From NCBI GenBank assembly GCA_036732755.1, contig DAINBU010000051.1, positions 1 to 32,728 on the forward strand: a stretch of DNA of 32,728 nucleotides, given 5' to 3'. Below, piece after piece: positions 1 to 7,802 of this stretch (positions within the stretch are counted from its first letter, which is position 1; each line of letters starts with the position of its first letter). The position numbers and the translations under genes are program-made. The notes under the pieces were generated by a model. The model saw only the letters and a program-made list of their open reading frames with translations. It was not told where the DNA came from and ran no database searches. Origin of the DNA: DASRRB01 sp036732755 (GTDB lineage: Bacteria > Planctomycetota > B15-G4 > SIAN01).

Positions 1-383
1 GCTTCGCCGCGCGCCAGCACGCGCCAGTCAGCGCACAGCGCGAACAGGCAACCGCCCGCCACCGCGTGGCCGTTCACCGCGGCGATCACCGGCCGCCCGA
101 AGACGTAGAGCGTCGCGAGCAGCCCCTGCAGCCGGTCGAGGAAGAGCAGCATCCCGGCGCGGTCGAGCTTGGCGAGCTCGACCAGGTCGAGACCGGTCGA
201 GAAGAACTTCCCTTCGCCCGTGATCACGAGCGCGCGCGCCGACTCGGCGATCGGCGGCGCGCGCACGGCGTCGAGCAGCTCTTCGATCAAGGTGGGCGAC
301 AGCGAGTTGCCCTTGCCCCGCTGGATTCGCAGAAGCGCGATCTCGTCATGCAGCTCGACGGCGACGTCGGCGCGACCGCTCAT
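1..383 (-). CDS. Enoyl-CoA hydratase/isomerase family protein (crotonase), C-terminus cut off by window edge
   Basis: The N-terminal 127 residues are present, beginning at an ATG (complement of 381-383) and running off the left edge. The translation starts MSGRADVAVELHDEIALLRI and shows the two crotonase landmarks that build the oxyanion hole: GEGKFFSTGLDL near residues 54-65 and VNGHAVAGGCLFALCADWRV near residues 101-120. Family knowledge: these enzymes bind an acyl-CoA thioester and hydrate, isomerise or cleave it (fatty-acid oxidation and related pathways). The glutamates that separate true hydratases from isomerases would lie at or beyond the window edge, so the exact reaction cannot be named. 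It is the last visible gene of a minus-strand run and starts 34 bp after the stop of the upstream methyltransferase gene, so it is probably co-transcribed with it. Confidence 0.9.
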   Translation of the reverse strand, partial: MSGRADVAVELHDEIALLRIQRGKGNSLSPTLIEELLDAVRAPPIAESARALVITGEGKFFSTGLDLVELAKLDRAGMLLFLDRLQGLLATLYVFGRPVIAAVNGHAVAGGCLFALCADWRVLARGE

Positions 384-417
384 GCGTGGCTCCGTCTCGG
401 GGTGCGGCGCGGGCCGG

Positions 418-1116
418 TCACGTCGCCTGGCTCGCGAGCCAGAGCGCGATCCACCACGCCGCGCCGGCGCCCAGGATGCGCTGCACCTCGCCGCGCAGCG
501 CGGTGAGGAGCTGCGGCGCGGGCGCGTCGGCGTCGTCCGCGGGCACGGGCGCGTGCAGCCGCGCGCGCGGCCACCAGCGCGGCACCGCCTGCGAAAGGCG
601 GCCGTACTGCTCGGGGAACGTGCGCGTCAGGACCGCCTCCTCGCTGCGGACGACGACCGAGTAGATCGTGCCGAGCAGCGCGAGCAGCAGCGCGGCGGGG
701 AGCGGGCCGGCGAACGCGAGTGCGATCCCGCATGCCGCCGCGACGTTCCCGAAGTAGATCGGGTTGCGGATGCGCCGGTACGGGCCGCCCTCGACGAGCC
801 GGCGCGCGTGCACGCGCCGCGTATTCGAGCCGCGCACGAGGTAGCACCTCGCCCAGACGCGCATCCCCATCCCGAGCACGACGAGCGGCGCGGCGCACCA
901 CGCCTGGAGCGGCGTCGGCGTCGGCCATCCGCCGATCGCGATGACCGCGAGCGAAAGGAGCGCGATGCCGGCGGCGACGAACCAGCCGCGGCGGCGGAAC
1001 AACAGGTCCTTCCACGTCGCCTTCGGAGTCGCCTCCGCCGTCGCCCTCGTCGCGCTCGAGAGGACCGGCGGCGCGGCCGTGGACGAACCGGGCGAAGCCT
1101 CCGTCAGTGCGACCAT
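418..1116 (-). CDS. Isoprenylcysteine carboxyl methyltransferase-like membrane methyltransferase
   Basis: A 232-residue integral membrane protein. Hydrophobic segments lie near residues 44-63, 71-87 and 124-156, with a last one at the C-terminus. The ICMT/PEMT-type signature is clear: GPYRRIRNPIYFGN at 111-124, then EEAVLTRTFPEQYGRLSQAV at 159-178 and RWWP at 180-183, matching the family's SAM-binding C-terminal pattern. Family knowledge: such enzymes transfer methyl from S-adenosylmethionine to carboxyl, phospholipid or quinone-like lipid substrates at the membrane; the substrate here is unknown. The start is the ATG at 1116, which overlaps the end of the squalene/phytoene synthase gene by 13 bp and implies translational coupling. 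The neighbouring synthase suggests an isoprenoid-related substrate, but that is inference. Confidence 0.8.
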   Translation of the reverse strand: MVALTEASPGSSTAAPPVLSSATRATAEATPKATWKDLLFRRRGWFVAAGIALLSLAVIAIGGWPTPTPLQAWCAAPLVVLGMGMRVWARCYLVRGSNTRRVHARRLVEGGPYRRIRNPIYFGNVAAACGIALAFAGPLPAALLLALLGTIYSVVVRSEEAVLTRTFPEQYGRLSQAVPRWWPRARLHAPVPADDADAPAPQLLTALRGEVQRILGAGAAWWIALWLASQAT

Positions 1117-2222
1117 GCGCGCCCTTCTCCGTCGGACCTCGTCTTCGCGAGCGCCGCTTCGGCGTGCGCAAAGGCGCCTTCGATCCGCGCGAGCACGCCG
1201 TCCGCGCCGCGGCGGGAGAATACCGCGCGGACGATCCAGACTGTCGCACGCAACGGCGTCACGTGCGACGAGTTTTCGAAGAGCGCGAGTCCGAGCCGGC
1301 GCGCCGTGCCCTGCCAGAAGGCGAGCGTGAAGAGCAGGAGCGCGAGGCCGGCACCGCGCGCGAGCGAGAAACGCGGCGTCGGGACGCCCTCCATGTAGGG
1401 CCGGAACGCGCGGCCGAGCACGATCGCCCGGCCGAGCAGGCGGCCGCGCACCGCCGCGATCGCCGCGGGCGGCGGCGCGCTCGCGCCGGCGCGCAGCGTC
1501 GGGTCGTAGCAGACGCCCGCGGCGGAGTCCTTCTCGAGGTCGCGCGCGACGTTCGCGAGCTGGATCGCCTCGCCGACGGCCGCCACGAGCTCGCGGCGAC
1601 GCGCGTCGACCTCGGGAACGAGGCCCATCTCGAGGCGCTGCATCTCCTCGGCGAAGAGGAGCGGGTTGCCGAGGACCTCGAAGCAGTAGCGCGTGAGCTG
1701 CTCGTGCCCGTCGAGCGCGCCGCCCTGCTCCGCGAAGGTGCGCACCGCCCAGATCATCCCCTCGCCCATGCGGCGCACGAGGCGGACGATCCCCTCGCGC
1801 TGCGCGGCCGGCAGCGTGAAGAAGCAGCGATCGACCCGCTCGGCGTGGCGCAGCAGCAGCAGGTAGACGCGGTCGCGCTCGTCGCGCGCGAGCCCGTCGT
1901 CGGCGAGGCGCGGCGCCGGCCGCGGCGCCGCGGCGCCGTCGAAGCGGTCGACCATCGCGCGCAGCGCCGCTTCCTTCTCGGCGACGGCGCGCGGGAGGTC
2001 TTCGCACGTGTCGAGCATGCGGCAGTAGAGGTACGCCACCGCGAGCGGCCGCGCCGTCCGCCGCGGCAGGAGCGCGATGCAGAAGGAGAACGTGCGCGCC
2101 GCGTAGGGCAGCACCTCCCAGGTGAAGCGCTCGGGCTCCTCGATCGACGCGAGCCGCTCGAGCGGCGGGCGGTTCCGGTCGGAGCGGAGGTTCTGCAGGA
2201 GCCGCCGCGCGACGTGGATCAA
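1104..2222 (-). CDS. Squalene/phytoene synthase family protein
   Basis: A 372-residue all-alpha head-to-head prenyl synthase. Both Mg-diphosphate-binding motifs are intact: DTCED at residues 71-75, inside YLYCRMLDTCEDLP, and RDLEKD at 227-232, inside QLANVARDLEKD. Family knowledge: these enzymes condense two farnesyl or geranylgeranyl diphosphates to squalene, dehydrosqualene or phytoene; residues here do not settle which. It is longer than typical HpnC/HpnD proteins because of a C-terminal extension with a hydrophobic stretch near 290-305, which could be a membrane anchor as in eukaryotic-type squalene synthases. No ATG lies before the first catalytic motif. The TTG at 2222 overlaps the hydrolase stop as TTGA and has an AAGGAA purine tract just upstream, so I chose it. 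It is third from the left edge in a minus-strand operon with hydrolase, methyltransferase and crotonase genes. Confidence 0.88.
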   Translation of the reverse strand: MIHVARRLLQNLRSDRNRPPLERLASIEEPERFTWEVLPYAARTFSFCIALLPRRTARPLAVAYLYCRMLDTCEDLPRAVAEKEAALRAMVDRFDGAAAPRPAPRLADDGLARDERDRVYLLLLRHAERVDRCFFTLPAAQREGIVRLVRRMGEGMIWAVRTFAEQGGALDGHEQLTRYCFEVLGNPLLFAEEMQRLEMGLVPEVDARRRELVAAVGEAIQLANVARDLEKDSAAGVCYDPTLRAGASAPPPAAIAAVRGRLLGRAIVLGRAFRPYMEGVPTPRFSLARGAGLALLLFTLAFWQGTARRLGLALFENSSHVTPLRATVWIVRAVFSRRGADGVLARIEGAFAHAEAALAKTRSDGEGRAWSH

Positions 2223-3580
2223 TCGGCGAGTTCCTTGAGCAGCTTCGCGTAGGCGTCCGCCCCCTCCTTGCGGCCCTTCTGCCACGCGTCGAGCAGCGCG
2301 TCGATGCGGGCCGCGTCCTTCTTCGAGAGCTTCATGGACTTGGCGTCCTTGCGCCACTCCGCGAGCTCGGCGGCGATCTTGGGCGCCGAGGCGTTCGTCC
2401 AGCCCGACTCGAGCACGTCGGCGCCGGCGAGCGCCGCCTTGGTGCGGTCCTTCTCCTCGTTGCTCCAGAACTCGCCGCCCGCCTTCTCGGCCACCTTCGC
2501 GACGGTTGCGAGGTCGGCGGCGCGCGCCTTCGCGAACGCTTCGCGCGCCGGCACGCCGTCGAAATCCTCGAGGAAGCGCACGAGCAGCCCGTGCCACTCC
2601 TTGCCGTCCACCTTGGTGAGCTTGCCCTTGCCGAGGCTCTTCTCGACGGCCGCGACCACTCCGGCGGCGCAGCGCGCGACGCGGGCGCGCGCCGCCTTCG
2701 CGGCCGAGACGGCGGCCGGCGCCGCGCCGCTCATCTTCTCGAGGCGCGCCGCGACCGCGTCGAGCGCCGCCGGGTCGAGGCCGCCGTTCACCTGCTTCGC
2801 CGAGAGCGCGGCGAGGCACTTCTCGACGCGCGCCGGATCGCTGCTCGTCATCCCCTCGCACCAGGAGAGCTCCAGCTCCGCCTGGTCGGCGATCGGCGCG
2901 TGCGGCCAGCCCCACAACGTCCGCAGGTGGGCCATCGGGTAGCCCGCGTCGCGGTAGCGGTCGCGCGCGGAGACGCTCTGGCCGTACGGGACGTTCGCGT
3001 CGTCGGTCCCGTGCATGAGCGCGATGGCCTGCTTGTGGCCGAAGGAGCCGACCGGCGAGGAGGCCCAGAGCGCGCCCGACTGCCCCACCACTCCGTCCAC
3101 GTCGTCGGGCCGCATCCCCGCGTACTCGAAGACGAAGAACGAGCCCTGCGAGTGGCCGTAGAGGAAGGTCTGCCGCACCTTGAAGGTCTTCTTCAGGGCG
3201 GCGATCAGCTCGTGCAGCTTGTCGACGTTCTCCTTGCCCGCGAAGAACTCGTGCGTCTTCATCGCCTGGCTGTACGTGGTGCCTTCCGGCGACACCACGA
3301 TGTCGTCGCGGCGGAACTTCCCCGCCTCGTGGTTGAAGAAGGTCCAGCGGTAGTCGAGGCCGTTGCCGTGCAGCACGAGGACGAGGTTCGCGCCGACCTT
3401 CGGGTCGTACTCCTTGGGGACGTAGTACTCGTAGGGGAGGTTGTCGGCCCACTTCCAGGAGTAGAGGGCGCCGCGGTTCTTCTCCGACGGCTCGCGCGGC
3501 TCGACTTCGCCGGCACGCGCGGCCGGACCGGCCGCGGCTGCGAGCGCCGCCAGAAAGAAGGTCGATCGCCGACCGGCCAT
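2219..3580 (-). CDS. Secreted alpha/beta hydrolase (esterase / PHB-depolymerase-like) with a charged helical C-terminal half
   Basis: A 453-residue protein starting at ATG 3580 with a Sec-type signal peptide (MAGRRSTFFLAALAAAAGPA, cleavage near ARA). The oxyanion loop is LVLHGNG (68-74), the nucleophile elbow is GHSQG with Ser144, an acid candidate is in HGTDD (190-194) and a His candidate is H227 in GWPHAP. This is the fold of poly-hydroxyalkanoate depolymerase/feruloyl-esterase-like hydrolases. Substrate unknown. Residues from about 260 to the end are Ala/Lys/Glu-rich, predicted helical and not recognised. Its last base pairs overlap the TTG start of the squalene/phytoene synthase, so it heads a four-gene minus-strand operon. 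A 147-bp divergent gap separates it from the FKBP lipoprotein gene. Confidence 0.82.
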   Translation of the reverse strand: MAGRRSTFFLAALAAAAGPAARAGEVEPREPSEKNRGALYSWKWADNLPYEYYVPKEYDPKVGANLVLVLHGNGLDYRWTFFNHEAGKFRRDDIVVSPEGTTYSQAMKTHEFFAGKENVDKLHELIAALKKTFKVRQTFLYGHSQGSFFVFEYAGMRPDDVDGVVGQSGALWASSPVGSFGHKQAIALMHGTDDANVPYGQSVSARDRYRDAGYPMAHLRTLWGWPHAPIADQAELELSWCEGMTSSDPARVEKCLAALSAKQVNGGLDPAALDAVAARLEKMSGAAPAAVSAAKAARARVARCAAGVVAAVEKSLGKGKLTKVDGKEWHGLLVRFLEDFDGVPAREAFAKARAADLATVAKVAEKAGGEFWSNEEKDRTKAALAGADVLESGWTNASAPKIAAELAEWRKDAKSMKLSKKDAARIDALLDAWQKGRKEGADAYAKLLKELAD

Positions 3581-3727
3581 GCGTCTCCTCCCGATCCCGA
3601 AGGGGGCGCGTTCTACCGCGCGCCGCGCCGGGCGATCGTCACGCCTTCGCATCGCCGCTTGAGTCGGGGCGCGCCGCCTGCGAGAGTGCCGCTCCGCGCC
3701 GTCCCCCGTGGCAGGGTCCGTCCGCCC
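3581..3727. promoter_or_regulatory. Divergent intergenic region between hydrolase operon and FKBP lipoprotein gene
   Basis: These 147 bp separate two genes read away from each other and so should hold promoters for both. I see only weak matches, such as TTGAGT near 3660 on the plus strand, and cannot define a promoter confidently. Confidence 0.35.
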
Positions 3728-4495
3728 GTGCGCAGATTCCTCGTCCTCTTCGCCCTGGTCGCGTCCGCCGCGTGCGGCCGGTCGGGGGCTCCCCCGCGCG
3801 CGCTCGCCGGCGGCGGAACGGTCGTCGAGTTCGATCCCGGCAGCGGCGCGCTCGCCGAAGACGGGAGCTGGGTCGAGGTCCATTACGACGCGCGCGCGTC
3901 CGTTCCGTCCGTGTCCGGCGCCGCCGCGCCCGATCCGTTCGACTCGACCGTCCACGCCGAGCCCTTCCCCTTCCGCGTCGGCCGCAGCCGCGTGCTCGCC
4001 GGATTCTCGGAGGGGATCCTCGGGATGCGCGAGGGGGCGCGGCGCCGCATCACGCTCCCGCCGCAGGCCGCCTACGACGAGTACGGCAAGGGCAGGGTCC
4101 CGCCGGGCGCGACGCTCGAATACGACGTCGCGCTCGAGCATGTGTTCCGGCGCACGCCGAGCGGACTGCAGTACCTCGAGAAGCGGCCGGGGTCGGGTCG
4201 TGCGCCGAGCACCGGCCAACGCGTCTCGATCCGGGTCACGGGCGGGATCGTCGAGACGGGCCGCTCGCTGTTCGACCGGAAAAAGGTCGGAGAGAACTAC
4301 CAGGTCACGCTCGGCACCGGCGAGGCGATCCCGGCGCTCGAAGAGGCGCTCCCCATGATGAGGAAGGGGGCGCTCTGGCGCCTCGGCGTCGCGCCCGAGC
4401 TCGGATTCGGGAAGCAGGGCCGACTCCCGCTCCTCCTCCCAGGGCAGGACCTTCTCCTCGACGTCGAGCTGCTCGAGATTCACGACCTGCGCTGA
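3728..4495 (+). CDS. Lipoprotein with two tandem FKBP-type peptidyl-prolyl isomerase domains
   Basis: A 255-residue protein starting at GTG 3728, the start that gives a clean lipoprotein signal MRRFLVLFALVASAAC with the lipidated Cys at 16. Two FKBP domains follow. Domain 1 (about 40-140) has WVEVHYDA, DPFDST, PFPFRVGRSRVLAGFSEGI and a TLEYDVAL end strand, following FKBP12 order, with Phe replacing the pocket Trp. Domain 2 (about 155-253) has GQRVSIRVTGG, SLFDRKK, YQVTLGTGEAIPALEEAL and LLLDVELLEI, with Ala at the Trp position and Phe replacing the distal Tyr, so it may be weakly active or a chaperone/binding module. Expected role: proline isomerisation or folding help for exported proteins at the membrane. 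A hairpin follows 7 nt after the stop. The next gene, in the same direction, encodes a large surface-type repeat protein that could be a client (inference). Confidence 0.85.
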   Translation: MRRFLVLFALVASAACGRSGAPPRALAGGGTVVEFDPGSGALAEDGSWVEVHYDARASVPSVSGAAAPDPFDSTVHAEPFPFRVGRSRVLAGFSEGILGMREGARRRITLPPQAAYDEYGKGRVPPGATLEYDVALEHVFRRTPSGLQYLEKRPGSGRAPSTGQRVSIRVTGGIVETGRSLFDRKKVGENYQVTLGTGEAIPALEEALPMMRKGALWRLGVAPELGFGKQGRLPLLLPGQDLLLDVELLEIHDLR

Positions 4496-4502
4496 CGCCG
4501 GC

Positions 4503-4533
4503 TCCTTGCGCGGCGCGGACGCGGACGCAAGGA
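4503..4533 (+). terminator. Hairpin after the FKBP lipoprotein gene (terminator-like, no U tract)
   Basis: TCCTTGCG (4503-4510) pairs perfectly with CGCAAGGA (4526-4533) across a 15-nt loop, starting 7 nt after the stop codon. No T-run follows, so it may be a weak terminator or an mRNA-stabilising stem. Confidence 0.5.
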
Positions 4534-4635
4534 TCACGGCTCGGCATCCTGCTCCGAGAGCCCGCCGCGCGCGCCGCCCCGACCGGCGCGCGCACCGGCC
4601 CTGAGGTCCGCGCACGCGGACGACGAGGTTCTCGG

Positions 4636-7632
4636 ATGACTCGCACGGTTCGCGTCTTCTCCGGTCTCGCTCTCGCGGTCGCGCTCGTCGGCGTCGGCGC
4701 CTACGTTTTCCTGCGCGGGGACGCAACGGCTCCGCTCGCGGCCGGGACGCGGCGCGCCGCCGGTCCGAGCGACCCCGCCGCGGCGCCCGAAACGGCCGAA
4801 GCGATCGCCGCGCGCGCCGCCGTCGAGCCGCCGCCTCCGCCCGCGCCGAGCGAGGGCCCTCCGGAGAGTTACCGCGCTGCGCTCGGCGGCTTCACCGGCC
4901 GCCTTCTCGAGCCCGACCTCGTGCCGGCGAAAGGGATCAAGGTCTCGGCCGTCGAGTTCGAGTTCTCGCGCTTCCTGCTCGACGCGTCGGTCCTGCTCGA
5001 CGAGAGGCACGCGCCGCCGCCGCTCGAGACGGCGAGCAGCGTCTCCGACGACGAGGGCCGCTTCCGGCTCTCCGGTCTCGAGCCGCGCGCGCTGCACCTG
5101 CTCGGCATCGACCTCGGCGGGCCGCGCTCGTCGTTCCGCGCCATCGACCGCAGCCCCGTCTCGGGCGAGACGGTCGACCTCGGCGACATCGTGCTCGAGC
5201 CCTTCGTCACTTTCGTCGGCCGCGTCGTCGACGAGGAGCGCTCTCCGGTCGCCGGCGCGCGCGTGCGCGCGACCAACCTGCCGGCGCTGCTCTTCCAGTT
5301 CGGCATCGAGGACATCCGGCGCGGCTGCGCGATCCTGGCCGACGTGCTCGGCTCGCCGAAGGTCTTCGAGGTGCCGCCCGTGCTCTGGCAGCTCGAGACG
5401 CTGCTCCCGATCCCGACCGCGCTCACCGACGACGAGGGGCGCTTCAAGCTGCAGGGCATCCCGCTCGGGATGGTCTCGATCGTCGCCGACAAGCCCGGCT
5501 TCAAGGCGAGCGTGAAGGCGCAGCCGTCGGGCAAGGCGCCGCAGCGCAGCGTCGGCGACGTCGTGCTCACGAACGGCTTCGCGCTGGGCGGGACCGTGGT
5601 CGACGGCGCCGGCCGGACGGTCGCCGACGTCGAGGTGCTGGCCGGCATCCGCAACCCGGCGGTCCCGATCCCGGCCGCGCTGATGCACCCGGCCGGCCGC
5701 ACCGACGCGCGCGGCGAGTTCCGCATCACCGGGCTGCCGAGCGGGAGCGAGGCGTACGTCGCGACGCGCACGTCGCGCGGGCAGCCGTGGCGCGTGCACG
5801 GCCCGCTCGCCGCGGCCGAGAGCGGCCTCACGATCCAGCTCGCGCCGCCGAGCGGCTTCGTCGTCACGCTGCGCGACGACGCCGGCAAGCCGGTCGCCGA
5901 CGCGGAGCTCTTCATCGCCCCCGACCCGTTCGAGGGTGGCGCGCCGCTGCCGCCGATCTTCGCCCCGCCGATGCTGAAGCTCACCGAGGTGGCCGACGAG
6001 GGCAAGGGCGTGAAGCGCGTGACGGGGCTCGACGCCGGCAAGTACCAGCTGATCGGGCGCGCGCCCGGCTTCGCGCTCGCGACCGCCGGCGTCGCGGCCG
6101 CCGACCCGCCGCCGCCCTGCGAGCTCGTCTTCACCGCCTCGAACGCCGTCGACGTGACGGTCGTGCGGGCGAGCGACCGCTCTCCGCTCGACTGGGCTTT
6201 CGCGAGCCTCGCCCCGAAGGGGCTCTTCGAGCGGCCGGTCGCGCGCGCGCGCAGCGACAAGGAAGGCCACCTGCGCCTCGACCGCGTCCCCGAAGGCGAG
6301 TACGTTCTCTCGGTCCACCATCCGGCGCAGGCGACGCTCGACCTCGAGGTGAAGGTCCCGACGGCGCCGCTCACCGTCGAGCTGCGCCTCGGCGGCCACC
6401 TGAAGGGCAAGCTGCTCGACAAGGGCCGGCCGCCGGGCCGCTCGCTCTTCCTCATCTTGGTCCCGAGCGAAGCGGAGCGCGACGCGCAGAAGGCGATGCA
6501 GCGCCCCGACGCCGCGCTGCCGACCTTCACCGCGAGCGCCGACACGGGCGACTTCGCGGCGCCCAACCTCGCGGTCGGCGACTACCGCTACGAGGTGCGC
6601 GACCGCATCGTCGGCAAGGGGCCGCTCGCGCTGTTCCAGACGATGCGCGACGACCCGCTCGCGAAGGGGGAATTCGCGATCGGCGAGGGCGTGACGACCG
6701 AGATCGTCGTCGACATCGCAGTCGGCGACGGTCCGACCGCCGAGCTCTACGGCACGGTCTGGTTGAACGGCTCTCCCACGCCCGAGGTCTCGGTCCGTTT
6801 CGAGGGGCCGAAGAACCGGACGGTCGTCAGCGACGGCGCGGGCAACTACCGCTTCGACACGCTGCCCGCGGCGAAGGGGAAGCTGCTCGTGCAGGGGCTG
6901 AAGGACGGCGACCTCTTCTCGCTCGCGTCGGTGGTCCATCGCGAGGAGATCGAGCTCCGGCCGGGCGAGTCGCGCCGGCTCGACATCAACCTCGAGGTCG
7001 CGGCGGTGCGCGGGCGCGTGACCGGTCCGGGGCCGCTCCCGGCGGCGCTCGGCACGATGGTGATCCTGCGCGATGCGGCGGGCGGCGCGAACCAGATGAC
7101 GATGACGAACCCGCTGACGGGCGGCTACGAGTTCGCGCACGTGCCGGCCGGCAAGTTCGACCTGATGGTGCGGCAGAAGGGTGCCGCGCCGTTCACGACC
7201 TCGATCGAGGTCGAGCCGCGCCGCGGCGACATCGACTACGACGTCGTGCTGCAGCACGCCGTCGCGCTGCGCGGGCGAGTCGTCCTGCCGGAGGGTGCGG
7301 CGGCGGCGGGCGAAGCGAACCCGCGCGGCGCGACGCTCTTCCTGGTCGACGGCGACGGGCGGCCGGCGGGCCGCGGCAAGGTCGACGAGGAGAATCTCTC
7401 CTACGAGTTCGCGGAGGCGAGCCCGGGCGAGTACGGCGTGCGGTGGTACCGGAACGGGCAGACGCTGCTCGTCCGCAAGCTCGAGATCCCGGCCGGCGGG
7501 GCGGCCGACGTCACGCTCACGTTCGAGCTCCCCAAGGAGGGCGAGGTCATTCCGTCGATTTTCCCGAACGCGCCTGCCCCGAGCGACTCGGGCGTACGGG
7601 GCGGCCGCCGGAGCGAGCGGCGCTACAACTGA
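4636..7632 (+). CDS. Membrane-anchored protein of about nine carboxypeptidase-regulatory-like (transthyretin-fold) repeats
   Basis: A 998-residue protein. One uncleaved N-terminal transmembrane segment (about residues 8-27, VFSGLALAVALVGVGAYVFL) is followed by an Ala/Pro-rich linker with a PPPPP run near 59-63, then beta-sandwich repeats to the end. Each repeat follows the CarboxypepD_reg pattern: G-x-V/L-x-D ... V/P-x-A-x-V, then D-x-x-G-x-F/Y-x-L/F/I-x-x-L and a closing G-x-Y/V strand. Clear examples are SDDEGRFRLSGL, TDDEGRFKLQGI, TDARGEFRITGL, SDKEGHLRLDRV and SDGAGNYRFDTL. Family knowledge: such domains are structural or binding modules on extracytoplasmic proteins; no catalytic domain is visible. 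The start is ATG 4636 with GAGG just upstream. The gene is preceded by the FKBP lipoprotein and followed by a hairpin. Confidence 0.78.
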   Translation: MTRTVRVFSGLALAVALVGVGAYVFLRGDATAPLAAGTRRAAGPSDPAAAPETAEAIAARAAVEPPPPPAPSEGPPESYRAALGGFTGRLLEPDLVPAKGIKVSAVEFEFSRFLLDASVLLDERHAPPPLETASSVSDDEGRFRLSGLEPRALHLLGIDLGGPRSSFRAIDRSPVSGETVDLGDIVLEPFVTFVGRVVDEERSPVAGARVRATNLPALLFQFGIEDIRRGCAILADVLGSPKVFEVPPVLWQLETLLPIPTALTDDEGRFKLQGIPLGMVSIVADKPGFKASVKAQPSGKAPQRSVGDVVLTNGFALGGTVVDGAGRTVADVEVLAGIRNPAVPIPAALMHPAGRTDARGEFRITGLPSGSEAYVATRTSRGQPWRVHGPLAAAESGLTIQLAPPSGFVVTLRDDAGKPVADAELFIAPDPFEGGAPLPPIFAPPMLKLTEVADEGKGVKRVTGLDAGKYQLIGRAPGFALATAGVAAADPPPPCELVFTASNAVDVTVVRASDRSPLDWAFASLAPKGLFERPVARARSDKEGHLRLDRVPEGEYVLSVHHPAQATLDLEVKVPTAPLTVELRLGGHLKGKLLDKGRPPGRSLFLILVPSEAERDAQKAMQRPDAALPTFTASADTGDFAAPNLAVGDYRYEVRDRIVGKGPLALFQTMRDDPLAKGEFAIGEGVTTEIVVDIAVGDGPTAELYGTVWLNGSPTPEVSVRFEGPKNRTVVSDGAGNYRFDTLPAAKGKLLVQGLKDGDLFSLASVVHREEIELRPGESRRLDINLEVAAVRGRVTGPGPLPAALGTMVILRDAAGGANQMTMTNPLTGGYEFAHVPAGKFDLMVRQKGAAPFTTSIEVEPRRGDIDYDVVLQHAVALRGRVVLPEGAAAAGEANPRGATLFLVDGDGRPAGRGKVDEENLSYEFAEASPGEYGVRWYRNGQTLLVRKLEIPAGGAADVTLTFELPKEGEVIPSIFPNAPAPSDSGVRGGRRSERRYN

Positions 7633-7636
7633 CCGG

Positions 7637-7663
7637 CCGCCCCGCGCTTGCCGACCGGGGCGG
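7637..7663 (+). terminator. Hairpin just after the repeat-protein gene
   Basis: CCGCCCCG (7637-7644) pairs perfectly with CGGGGCGG (7656-7663) around an 11-nt loop, starting 4 nt after the stop. A short GGATGGTTTG follows. It looks like a GC-rich terminator for the upstream gene. Confidence 0.55.
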
Positions 7664-7670
7664 GGATGGT

Positions 7671-7680
7671 TTGCTATCGG
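7671..7680 (+). promoter_or_regulatory. Possible extended -10 element upstream of the DUF1573-type gene
   Basis: TTGCTATCGG is an AT-rich island in very GC-rich sequence, between the upstream hairpin and the next gene. It has a TG-N-TAT extended -10 look, but no well-spaced -35 is visible. Confidence 0.3.
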
Positions 7681-7792
7681 GCGCGCCCGGGCTCACAGCG
7701 GCGGGAATGCGCCGTAGTGCCGCCCGAGCGGCTGCGCCGCTCCCGATCGAGCCGCCGAGGTGGGCCTTCCCCGGTCCGCGCTCCACCGCGCC

Positions 7793-7798
7793 AGGAGG
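7793..7798 (+). promoter_or_regulatory. Strong Shine-Dalgarno (AGGAGG) fixing the DUF1573-type gene start
   Basis: A perfect AGGAGG lies 4 nt before ATG 7803. The spacing is slightly short, but it is the strongest ribosome-binding site in the window and supports this start. Confidence 0.7.
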
Positions 7799-7802
7799 AT
7801 CC

